This document shows, in pieces, positions 1 to 11,300 of a DNA stretch of 64,000 nucleotides. The position numbers and the translations under genes were made by a program. The stretch is from Diprion similis (Eukaryota; Arthropoda; Insecta; Hymenoptera; Diprionidae). The stretch spans positions 19,242,001-19,306,000 of the forward strand of contig NC_060110.1 of the NCBI RefSeq assembly GCF_021155765.1. Direction: 5' to 3'. The number at the start of each line of letters is the position of its first letter. Within the stretch, counting starts at the first letter, position 1. The notes below the pieces were generated by a model. The model searched no databases. It worked only from the letters and a program-made list of their open reading frames with translations, and was not told the DNA's origin.

Positions 1-1351
1 GGGGTCTGCGGCTCTCCGCGCACCGATGCGGACTGCGGACGGCGGACAAACCGCCTCGCCTCGACTCGGCCGCCCGCGGCGCGTGTTCAGCGTTGCGAGT
101 CGTGACGCGGCGGAACCTACGCAGCGGCGTTGCCACATCTACAACCCGCCAGCCCCGCCGCCCGGCCGCTTCCGCCCCGACGCCTCCATTCCGCGGAAGA
201 CGCGCGCCGTCCTCGCTCCGATTATGTCGGCTGGCTCGCCTTTTCACCTGGCCCACCCGCCACAGTTCACCTTCACCTGCGCTGTTCGTCCGGCTGCGTC
301 TCCCGGCCTGCGAGAGGAGAAAAAGGGACAGAATCCTGAGCCTTGCTTTGCCATTGCGTTGGCCACGCTGCCTGCAGGATTTTCTTTCGACGATTTCTTT
401 CACAGATTTCTCACACGTGTACAAGTTGTTCGCTATTATATTACATCAAAATCTCGCCCCATTTCACCTTCCCATTCCACAAACATACAATTTCCGTTAA
501 AAATGATACGACGTATCGATCGAAAACGGCTTTATCTACTCGTTTCCGGTAATCACCTCGATTCGTCATATCCTTAGCGATAATAGTGTGGAAAACTATA
601 ATCCGCTGCATGTAGAGGTTGCGCGGCAGCCCTGCGGAGGATAGAGAAAATGATCGGAGATCCTGACGCGGAATCGAACGAAACTGAGACGAGGGTCAGA
701 GGCACTCTGACGAATCGCTTCCGCGAACGCGACACTCGCCCGCTTTGACGGAACCTGCAGAAATGTGGGTGCGCGTCTCGGGGCTGCTCGAAAAGTATTC
801 CACCGGGAGGAGTAGAAGAGCTTGGAATTGTAAAGAAATTTTGCGAAAAATCAGCTTCGAAGACCCGTTGAAAATTATATCGACGCAGAAATCAGTCGAC
901 TCGGTTAATACCGGGAATGAAGAATGAATGTCTCAATTCTCGAGCGAGGTGCACCCCTTTGCAGGGAGATACTTGGTGCTCTGTTGGGAATTGGTTTTTT
1001 TCAGCACCGCGATGAGAACCCGTGGGCTCATACCTGTCCCGGGGAAATCGACGGGTCGGGATCGGTCCGGTTCAGCGCGGAATGAGGCAGGCAGACAAGT
1101 GTGGCCAATCCGGCGAATACACACCCACCGCGGCGGCGAAATATTCGCACCCAAAGAAAAGGCTGCGACACCGTAGCGGTGAACCAATATTTGCCAGCGG
1201 CATTCCTCGCGGTGATATTCCGTTGGCGATAAGTCGGCTGGACGGACCGGATGGTTCGAACCTCCAGCCCGATCGCTGTGTGCAAAAAATAACCTGAAAT
1301 TGAAATTTTTTTCGATACAAAATTTTTTTCTACTCGTCGTCAGGGATCACG
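1..1351. other. Left-edge intergenic sequence, GC-rich patches, no gene supported
   Basis: The first ~350 bases and 1,000-1,290 are GC- and CpG-rich, and the rest is AT-rich. Several short overlapping frames are open on both strands, but their translations are low-complexity Arg/Pro/Ser mixtures with no family resemblance, which is what GC-rich DNA yields by chance. The left patch could be the 5' end or promoter of a gene lying outside the window. I see no splice-linked coding chain. Confidence 0.5.
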
Positions 1352-1620
1352 GGTAGTCTAAATCCAGAATTTCGACCATATTCTGCTATACCTTCGATCG
1401 CCATCTTGGATCTATAATCCAAGTCAGAAAATATCGATCGTAGAATAAAATTGTCATGGCCGTAGATGCAGAGAATTGAATCTACGAGCTTAGTCACGAC
1501 TATTTTTAGTAAAAACTTGAAGATAAGCTAGTTTTTTGACAAAAACAAATTCCGTTGTAAATTCAAGATAGCAGCCGAAGCACCGGCAGAATTTGCTCGA
1601 AATTCTGGAAAGTGACTACC
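1352..1620. repeat. Imperfect inverted repeat (foldback / MITE-like)
   Basis: The left arm at about 1352-1410 and the right arm at about 1563-1620 are reverse complements with scattered mismatches. Shared blocks include GGTAGTC at the outer ends, TCCAGAATTTCGA inside, and a CCATCTTGGA / TCAAGATAGC-type inner end. The loop is ~150 bases and has no coding frame. I could not define a target-site duplication, so the class is unknown. Size and structure fit a non-autonomous DNA transposon remnant. Confidence 0.6.
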
Positions 1621-3373
1621 AACGACTCCTCCCAGAGATTTCAGAGAAAAAATCAGTTCTAATATTTAAAAATTGCAATTCCAAATGGAGACATATTCCG
1701 ACTGAACTACTCGGGCAAAACCGAGTATAATATGGCATAACTGCTCGGCGGTTACGGCAGGCGTCGCGACGCGGCGAGCCTCCGAGACGTCCGCGCTTGC
1801 AGCCGACGGTGGCCCACCGGAAGCGTCGGACGCACGTTCTCGGAGCCAATTTTAACCGCCGGCCAAGTTGTACCTGTGGCCTTCCTTCGGGGCGGGCATA
1901 CCGGGTGTTCCGCTAGTTTGACCCGTTTTTCCTTCCGCAATGCTCGCGGCGCGGCCGGATCTGACGGACCTCGAGCGATTCTCGCATCCTTTGGTCATTT
2001 TGATAATCTCCTTTTGTTTCCGTTTAATTCAGACAGGCTAGCGCATGAGTCGAGAATTCGATACTTTTCGTTATTTGCACACTTTTTGCTTTTTGTTTTT
2101 TTTACAAAAACTGTCACAGCATATATGGAATATAATAATTAGATTGTAGATAATAAATCTTGAGTGCTTATTCTTGACTTGTACCAACCTTCTTAAACTT
2201 CACAAAAATAATCTTCATGGTTAGAAGAATCCAGCTTAACCATTAGGTACTAAAATTTGTTGTTGCAAAAAATACAATTTAAGCGTATTACGTATTAATA
2301 AAAAAAAACCATATGGGGTGTAGCAGACTTTAAAGTGTACGAAAAGTTCAATGATATCTTAGGGTTTGGTGGTGTACATACAAGGAAAACGAGGGTGTGC
2401 GAGAATAGAGGTCACATGCTCGCAGAAGGTCTTCATCCTCACCAGTACAGACTCTTGGCCGCAGAGGCGGAAGTCGACGTATTAATTATAATACGCCGGA
2501 ATACGCCGCAGTTCCGCTGTATAAATTCAATTACGAATAACGTACATGTGGGTTCTAATTATTGCAATGTATTAGGATGAACCTTTCTCGACGTCGGGTT
2601 AATTCCCGATCAACGAACCCTTGCGGATCAACGAACCGGAAAACTCAAACCGACTTCGGATTCTGAAATTCCATATTCATGCACAGTCTGGTATTTATCC
2701 TCAAGCGCATAATGAAAGTTTCTTATTCAGAATCGAACGTCAATTAGGTACCTATTTGTGTGCGCGAAAGAATATTCGCGATGTGCAAAAATTGAAAAGT
2801 TATACCAAAATTCTAAGAAATTTCAAATTATCAGTCAAGTTCATGTGACTTTGAAAAATTTTAGTTTATAGATTTCGTTTACTAATCGTGGTACAATTCG
2901 GAGTAAAAAAATATGAATATTGTAAAACCAAATCAGCTGTATACTATGCCCGTGTAATATTCTACACATACATGAGCATCGGCTGGAGGATTGCCGGTAA
3001 AAAGTTTAGTGCGAAAGTTTTTTCTCGCCCACACGGCAGGAGTTCTCTGTCTCTTGTACAGAGTTTTTACTCCGCACAGACAGACTCCGCGAGTAAATCC
3101 ACCTCCGGATTGTTCTAGTTCGACGCAAGTTTAGCCGAGCGTATCTCTCTGAGCTGCGCAATTTCATGAATCTGTTGCCAAATGAATCAGGAATTATTCA
3201 CAGAGTTGTTACTTTGGTCGACCATAGATAATATGCGATTCAGAGGCAATACATAAATTTAGATATCACGAGAATTTAACAATTTGATCTCTCATTTTGC
3301 TCGGCACGTGGACCAGCTGTGTTCGTACGACAGGATTCAGAGGATTTTGTTCGCTTATAATGTAAGTACGTAA
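1621..3373. other. Intergenic, no gene seen
   Basis: A GC-rich patch at about 1,740-1,980 includes a 16-base string with a perfect palindromic core (positions 1757-1772) that recurs at 33435-33450. The rest is AT-rich single-copy-looking sequence. No open frame resembles a known protein, and no splice-linked chain is evident. Confidence 0.5.
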
Positions 3374-3892
3374 GGGCGATTCAGAAAACGGCAATTTTTT
3401 TAGGATTTTGGTCTTCTCCGAGATTCTTGCGCTATTTCACTAAAAAATAGCTCACGCCAAAGGGCTGAAATTTTTTTACCCTGTCTTCACGACGTTGGAA
3501 TTTCGAGAAACGGCTATTTTTGGGAATTTGAAAATTGAGATATCCTAAAAAGTACAAAAAAATTCGTGTTCAAATGTTTAATATTTTAAAGTTAAAAACA
3601 TTTATTTTGACGAATTCCAACATCGATTTTTCCGGACTAAAAAAAATCGCAAGCATCTCAGGTTTTACAAAAATTTCTCTTTCGTCATACAAAACATAGC
3701 CAACGATGAATTTGAGGATATCTCTAATTCGAAATTCCCGAAAATAGCGTTTTTCGAAATTTTAACGTCGTTGAGGCGGAAGTAAAAATTTTTTGGAGCC
3801 CAGCCCTATCACGAGAGCTATTTTTTAGTGAAAAAATTTCAAGAATCTCTGAGAACTGGGAGATTTAAAAAAGGCCTTTTTTGGACTCGCCC
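3374..3892. mobile_element. 519-bp element with long terminal inverted repeats and TAA target duplication
   Basis: The ends read GGGCGA... and ...TCGCCC, and each is flanked by TAA (3371-3373 and 3893-3895). The outer ~190 bases on each side are imperfect reverse complements. They share blocks such as GAGATTCTTG, CACTAAAAAATAGCTC, GACGTT, ATTTCGA and GAGATATCC, in the same order from both ends. There is no transposase frame. Long TIRs, a three-base TAA duplication and no coding capacity suggest a MITE, possibly PIF/Harbinger-type (these use 3-bp TWA targets). The superfamily is inference. Confidence 0.75.
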
Positions 3893-5030
3893 TAAAGTAC
3901 ATACACATACATAGTTTAGAATACGAGTAGTATATTTAGAATACGTTTACTTCATTTTATTATTACGGGCTCAAATGCCTAATCAAATGTAAATAAACTA
4001 ATATCTATAACACATGAACGAATCTTTTTCGATCGAGAAGTAGTAGAATAGCCGGCCCACCATTTCCTGACCCAATAAAGAGCGGAATGTCAAGGAGCAA
4101 GGAGTAGCGCATGCAATGCGCGTGTGCACGACTGTGGCGTGATCAGCGATCCTGCGTCTCTTCTATATTGATCTCTTTACCCGGCGGTCGTCTCGCTGCG
4201 GCTGGGACCCACGTGAATTGCAGCCATGGGCGGATCCCCCCTTCGCCTTCGCCCTTCGGTTCCTTCGTCGTCCTACACTCGGTGCTCGGGATGCTGCATG
4301 TCCATCTCTCGACACGTTTTTCTCCCGACAATGCCTGTCTGACGATGAGCACCGTTAAGAGCGCAAATTTGCGCACAACGCGAAATTTCCCCTCGTCTCC
4401 TGCGATTTCCTGTTTTACAATCAGACCCAAACTTGGCTTCGGATGCTTATGATTCACGCCATTCACACGGTCATAATAACTTCAGGAAACCTCTCGGCCG
4501 ATTGTATAAACGAAGCTGGAATCAAATCGAAATCCTTTTTCTCAGTTAAGAATCGCACATAGGTGACATTGCGACTCTTATACTCGTTCCTCGATGCGGA
4601 ATATTGAAACGTTCCTTTTTTCCTTCCACATTTTTTTACCGTCTAGTTGATCGTAGCCTCATTCGAAATCAAACTCACCAACTTCATTCTGGATACAATG
4701 CAAGATACTAAGTGCTACTTTCATCAATAAAAAGACACGTAATTTCTGAGGGCCCGCATAGCTAATAGTCGAACTATGATTCATTGCCAGTCTTTGGCGA
4801 ACGTACTTGGAGGGATTGTATTATACCAATCATTGGTCTTTGTCCGATGGCAGACCATTCTTAGTATTCTGAGAACTAATCAGGAAGATCAGCCGAGACC
4901 ATAAAGAATACGTCTGCAGACGATGAGAGTTCAGCTTGAGAGACGCGACGGAAGCGCTATACTCTTGCATCGTCATATTGTTTTCTAATTGACTCGAAAA
5001 TTTGCTTCGGTTACGTACAGTTGCAGAGGC
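3893..5030. other. Intergenic upstream of FABP promoter A, no gene seen
   Basis: A more GC-rich patch at about 4,080-4,470 has frames of ~110 codons on both strands. Neither looks like a known protein, and the two overlap each other on opposite strands, so I treat them as chance frames. The remainder is AT-rich without clear structure. Confidence 0.5.
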
Positions 5031-5311
5031 GAACGGATTCGAACCAATTTAAAAACCGAACTGTCGCTTAATTGGCTGCTCCTGAACGCGGGATATTTTT
5101 GAACCAATCGGAAAGCGCCTCTCGTCTTGCGCGATACCCATTGTGCGCGGAAGTTGGCGGGGATAAAACCGGCGCTATATTCTCTCTCTGGAAAGGCTGC
5201 GGGACATTTTACTCGATCAGTTGCTCGCCGGCGAGAAACCAGTACAGCTCGTGTACCCTTAAAACCTCTCTCAAGGTTCGAAATTCTTCGTAAACACGTA
5301 CAAATAATAAA
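5031..5311 (+). promoter_or_regulatory. Candidate promoter A of the FABP gene
   Basis: This is the region directly upstream of first exon 1A. It is more GC-rich than its surroundings and has three CCAAT boxes in either orientation (5044-5048, 5071-5075 as ATTGG, 5104-5108). An A/T element (ATAAAA) lies near 5163 and a TATAT near 5176. An initiator-like TCAGTT lies at 5217-5222. The TATAT-to-initiator spacing (~43) is longer than usual, so the exact start site is unsure. The same CCAAT arrangement precedes promoter B. Confidence 0.5.
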
Positions 5312-5384
5312 ATGGCTGAATTCTACGGCAAGAAGTACAAGCTGAGCACCAGCGAAAATTTTGAGGAATTTATGAAGGCTTTGG
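5312..5384 (+). CDS. fabp: FABP exon 1A (isoform A start)
   Basis: The ATG at 5312 lies in a good context (A at -3, G at +4). It encodes MAEFYGKKYKLSTSENFEEF and then MKAL plus the first base of Gly, ending at donor GTACGT. It aligns residue by residue with exon 1B (GKKYKL, ENF, MKA shared) but with a different N-terminus (AEFY against ADIFV) and a different helix-I surface. The next coding exon able to continue it is at 13511, so the intron would be 8.1 kb and would span exon 1B. Confidence 0.85.
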
Positions 5385-8300
5385 GTACGTATAAATTAAA
5401 TTTATCGTGCTCGTATCTCCTTTTTAAACACGTACGTACTGCAGTTTAATATTTGATGTGGGGTAGCGGAATCGGTCCGCCAGAAAATCATGAAACTGCT
5501 ACTAACAAAAAAATATCCTTGTTATAATATCGACATTTATTTTTGGCACCAGTTAGAGTGTAAAAAATGTCCCTCGGACCCTTTTTCATGTTTGAAAAAC
5601 CTCTTTCGATTCGAAATAACATTACATCCTACGGTTAAAGCGTGTCTCGAACTGCGCGTACTGGGTAGATTCATTTCTCTACTTGAAAAGAAAATTGTCC
5701 CGGGTATCGTAGTTTATGCCAGACGTTCGTATCGAGCGAAGTACCTATAGATAAAACGCTTCTTCAAAATATCAATCACCTATGGACTTCGGTTCAATTG
5801 GTCGTATAACAATTACTGACGGCTGTTGTGTTATCTCATAAACTGCCGGTATTGATATTGGGGTACTTGGACGATAATTAATCATCGCAAGAATTAAGCC
5901 GCTAGTTCTGAGATCGTGATTCACACTCGCGAATCTAGATAATCGAAGCTCGTTATCGCGATGAAAAACGCGTCGAACCCTGCACGGTAATTGGTTGAGG
6001 GTACATTCATCATTCCATCGTGACAATATATGTATTGCACATGCAAGCACAGAACTTAAGTGACTGTGCGCGTTTGAAGCATGAAAAACTACTTGTTGCC
6101 GTTACGGTCTCAACGCTATAAAGTATGAAACATGAGGCATTCACAACGTCTGACTATTTTTATTTTTTTTTCAATCTCTATTGCTGTTCTGCCCACTGCT
6201 ACAACGTGACTTGGACATTCCTTCTTTACGACAAGAATAACTTCTCTACGTCCTAATGGTCCGCTGCAGGAAAGAGATATAGAGGCGAATATAAATTGCG
6301 AGGAATACCTTTTTAAAATACCTGGGACAAAACGAAATAGGATAACACATAATAGGTGTTTTTAACCACGGCCACTGCGGTTGAAAATCATGATGAATTA
6401 TGGTCGAACGTGTGTCCAATGCATCATTAGAATCCTTGCTGGACTGGATAACGGAAGCTGGTTTTGTTTATTAACGTGATGAAGCAGTCCTACCCTTACC
6501 GACCGAGCGAACTCATCCGTTTTCTTCGGTTTTCGACGGTGCATAGATCTTTTGTAGCGGAATAGAGGAAGGTTACTTATATCCAGAAACGGCCGCGCGT
6601 TCCAATCAAGGATCGATCGCGAGAACATCTTTTATTTACGAGATTAGTGTACCACTAGTTTTCACCTAGCTGCCTCAATATTGCATGAAAATACTCACGA
6701 TGGATCATTTTAAGCCTCATTCTTTTCGGTCTGGCGGAAAATCCCTCAAATATGCAATTTTGTGCCCCTGAAATGCGGGAAATGTGAAAATAGCAAAACG
6801 TGTCAATCAAAAAACCACACATTTTGTTCACGATTTTCTGGATACGAGTAACCTTCCTCGATTCCGCTACAAAAGAGCTATACACCGGCAAAATTTTAAC
6901 TCATTCCGTTCGTTTGTTTATTTAATATAGAAAGAAAACGGATGAGTTCGCTCGGTCGGTAAGGGTAGGATTGCCACATCGCGTTAAAGACGCCGTTTAG
7001 CATTTTTTCCTTCGGAATACCCCAGGAACTCGTTTGTCAGTGTCACTCACATTGCTATCAAAAAGCTGTCGTCTTATCTGATCAGATATCGCAAGATTCG
7101 GTGTTACGGTTCTACGCCTCCGTTCTAGATGACACTACTGTACTCGATTACCAAGGCCTCAACCTTGCCTCATGGAATACGTAATGAACACAATAAGGCT
7201 TGCCTTGCCGGTCAGTTAACGGCTTGCCTCATCGTCAACCAAATAATCGGATCATTTCAGCCTTTTCAAACTTCCAGATTTTCAGTTTTATATTATTTTC
7301 CACTATACTAGTTTTGGACCAATTATTAGAAGACCTATTTTGGGTGCCAAAGAACACCGCAACGCGTTGTACATACATACATATGGCTGCTACAAAATAT
7401 TATTCGACTTTTTTCAACCACGCGAACCTGGACTAGATTGCGTCGTCGCTTGTTCACATGTTCACTTTTTCTTTTTATACATCGGAATGTCAACGAGACT
7501 TCCCGACGTTCGCCTGAATCGCTACTATATCGTATTGTTACGCTTTCCTCACAATTTACATCAACTTTAAGTATAGCTCTTCTGCTGTTGTATGTTTCAA
7601 TTCGAATCAGATATGCGAACGTTGAACGTTGTCACCGCGAGCCAATTCGCATCGCTCATAATACAATACTGTATATAGAAAAATTTTGCTGTCTATTTTC
7701 ACCCCTTGTCAAAGGGCTCGTATTAATGTACAACAGTTAAGTTAATTAATTAACCGACAATCTTTCCACCCACGTTCCAATTTCAAAATTAAACTTTTCT
7801 TCTTCGAATAAATGTATGATAATAAATGTATAATGGAACGTAGTACGAGAAAGTATCGCGAGCCCAAGACCGCGCCTAAAATATCCAATGAAATAATCAA
7901 TTCTAATTCGTTTAGATTAATCGCGATGGATGCATTGACTTAGCACCGACCGTGAAGACGTGCATCCGACTCTTCGTCGTTCGTCGACCGCCCGACCGCC
8001 CGACAGACAGACCAATTGAGGCCCAATTTAGTCCCTGAATTTATTTTCCAATGTAGACTAATAAGCGGCAATCGCCTGAAGACTGCACATCCAGTGGGAC
8101 TAAATGCGGGCCCGTCGCGTCGTCTCGTTGCGACGCTCGCAGCATCCCCCCTGCATCTGCGGTATCAAGCATCATGATACCCGAGAATACCCGAGAATAT
8201 CGTCTCTTCTATATTACATGGCAGTATATATAAAGCTATGGTTTTTACTCACTCATCGTCAGATACCCTGGGCTTTATTCACGTAAGCAGCGTCTGCACA

Positions 8301-11300
8301 GTATTCCATTCCGCTCCGTTATATGCGTGAGTAACATAATGAACGAAGAATATCAATTGCAGAGTGACTTCTCTAGTAAAATTTCGAAATTAACAACGAA
8401 TGAGATGATAAAAAATTGTCTTTTTTTATGTTATTCCTTTTTCCTATCGTGCAACAAAAAATTTTTGAATCAATGTGTTACTTGCGTATATTCACCATTA
8501 TATATAGCTATAATATGTATTCGATTGTAAATCTTTCACAGTTCAGAATAGTTATCACGAGCCGTTCATAGGTCGATGTGAATTCGTTAACGCCTGAGAC
8601 TTTGACTTGATGATTTTTTCCAGCTAATAGCTTCTGTCGGATAACAATGATTGATCTTCGACGAATAAAGTTAGCCAGGGCGTGGTGCGACAGATCCGGG
8701 AGAAAGACCAATGCCTCACGTCAGGATCCCCGTTTCATCTTTATCGCAACATCCGGTCGGTAAAAGCTCGTGAAACGGTAACGCAATAAATGTAAGAAAT
8801 TCTTGGTAAAAACGTTGAGAAATCACAAGTACGAGTATTTGAGGAAATCGTTGAAAACGTGTTGAAACGTGGTAAAGAAATAAGAAAAGCCACAAACCGG
8901 GGTCTGGCACAATGTAACCGAAGGAGCTAGGTGCTCGTAATTTGAGATCCTTAGAACGACCTAAGAACAGGGTATCGCTTCCTTAGCTGTTCTCACCTCC
9001 GCAGCCTCTTGCGCCTATTACCATAAACCTATCGTGAAGGTATCGGATCACAAGGTCTTGATGCGCAAATCAATGGGGTTCTGGCTTGTTCCTGTGGAAC
9101 ATGGCTTACATTAATATGTCGAAAAGAAGTTGAAGAATGTATGTGACTACGCATGGTTGCTTTCTAAATTTAGCCACTGTTTTGCTCATACTATTATCAA
9201 CTTTTATGCATCACGCAGACAGCTGCGATGCAAAACAGTGCAGTTGGAATAAAAAGAACTTCTTGCATAAATTAATAAAAGCTGTCACACCTGTAATTTT
9301 GATGTTAAAAATTATTCTTCCTGCGTCAGTTAAAAGGAATTTCGTATATATTTTCACATTTGTTGAGCCTCGAAACAAGCAGAAATTATATGACTCTTAA
9401 TTATTTTAAACGACATTTTTTTACAGTGTAGACCGTAGTCAAATTAGCATGGTCTCTGAATTGCTGATTAGATGTTGCAGCATTTAGCAAGTTAGCGCCT
9501 TTCGTGCGGAACTTGGCGTTTATGCAAATGAGCAGTCGGTGAAACATAAAGAATCTAAAGTCGAGTAGTGTGTCTCCATTAGAGCTTAGTATTAGAGAAG
9601 TTTGTCACTTTTATATCCCTGGGGTAGGTTATAGTAATCGATTTGTCATTCCGGATAAGAAAACTAAAGTCTTGTTTACCACAACGAACTTCGTTTCTTA
9701 TCGCGATGATATAACTGTCATTTTTACGCAATGGTGTTTATCGGTTTCCTCCAATCAGTCGGGTTTATTTATTTTTGTCATAACTACCTATTTTCTTTTT
9801 TTGTCTTTTCAACTAATCACAGAGTTGCGATTAGATCAAATCTCTAAGATCAGACTCAGCCGACAGACTTTATTCAGATACTGTAATTCATTTGGTTGGT
9901 GCGGGGAGATGAAACCGTGCAGTGGGATTCGTTTACAGTAATCCTCATCAATTATTGTCAACTGTTATTTGTGCAGGGCCAAAATACATCATATCCGTAT
10001 ACTTATTTTGCATTTTATAAATTCATTCTGTGTTCATACCTTTTATGGATACTGAAATCGCATTTTAATTAGAACTCATTAGGCATGATGATATAAATCA
10101 CTGTCAATCCGCTGAAAGTCTGGATTCGAAATTCCGCCTCTGCACTGAAGTGCACTGTCTTATCTCAAACGGCCAAAACTTTTGATAGATGAGGAGTCCA
10201 AAAGTTGCAAATTAAGCACTCTGATAACAGGATTTATCTTTCTATATTTATAATCCGAGAAAAAAAGCTACAACGGTTTCGGATAAAGATTAATGTTTCG
10301 GATGCAGGCGTTTATATGATGGAGTTTTTTTTTTTTACTGATAACGTATGTTTGTCAGGTGCTCTTACATTTTTGCGTACGAATCGATCCATCGTATTGT
10401 TATTATTTTTTTCTAAAACCACTTCCTCGCAGGTCAGTAAGCCGATCACTCAAACGGATTTGATCTTGACTGAGCTAATTTCGTGAAAATAAATTTTCGC
10501 TGATATCTTATCGACCTTATTTATGACCCCCATGTAGGCTCAAATTACTATATACTTATTACGATTTTTGTATCCACCGCAATATATCTTACCGCCATGG
10601 TGTCACGCAGTGCTTACAACATTTTTTTTATCACAAACTTATCAACATACGAATACTTACAATTTTTCTAGGGTGAAGTCTTTGTATTATACGTGTATCG
10701 TGTACATCCAACATTTCTTTTTTCCCTCTACCATATTGTACCTATATATCTGCCAGAATGGTTCGCATATTTATTTTCCAGACTCTTATTTCTCAATTCA
10801 CCCTTTTAGCCTGAAGCAAGGGTAACCGGTTTATGCCCATGGCTTCAGGATGAATGTGTGAGGCCATCGGATCCTTCGACCCTTTAAATAAACAAAAATT
10901 CCAGCCTATATATATTTTCCTCCCACATCGTCTGTGAGCAAACTATAATCCATAGTCAAACAAGTTTGTTAACTCATTGTCCCGTAGAACTTGTTCGGCC
11001 AGAAAAAAATAATAGCTTTTGTAAATATACACTCACCTAGTATTCCCTGAAGCCGTATCTTCGAGACAATGTTGACTGGCCTGTTTAACGTGTATTGTAC
11101 CTCATTTATGTGACAAGCTCGGCATAAAATATAAGCTTTGATATTAGATGTGCCGCATAGTCTCTTCAATACAAAACTAAGCAGATAGAGGAAAACTATT
11201 GTTTCACGGTTTATCGCCTCGCGTTACCAGTCGCAATGTTCCAAGTTTTTACTTATAAATAAGAATGGCAAGTGGATGTGTAAATGCCGCAGTCTGTATG

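Noticed and set aside
26..577. 183-codon frame at the GC-rich left edge
   Set aside because: Several overlapping frames are open here because of base composition. The translation looks random.
1253..1266. GGTTCGAACC, a tRNA B-box-like string
   Set aside because: No matching A-box, T-stem or acceptor stem around it.
5030..5048. Minus-strand GGTTCGAATCC, a perfect B-box-like string
   Set aside because: The flanks do not pair as a T-stem and there is no upstream A-box, so it is not a tRNA gene.
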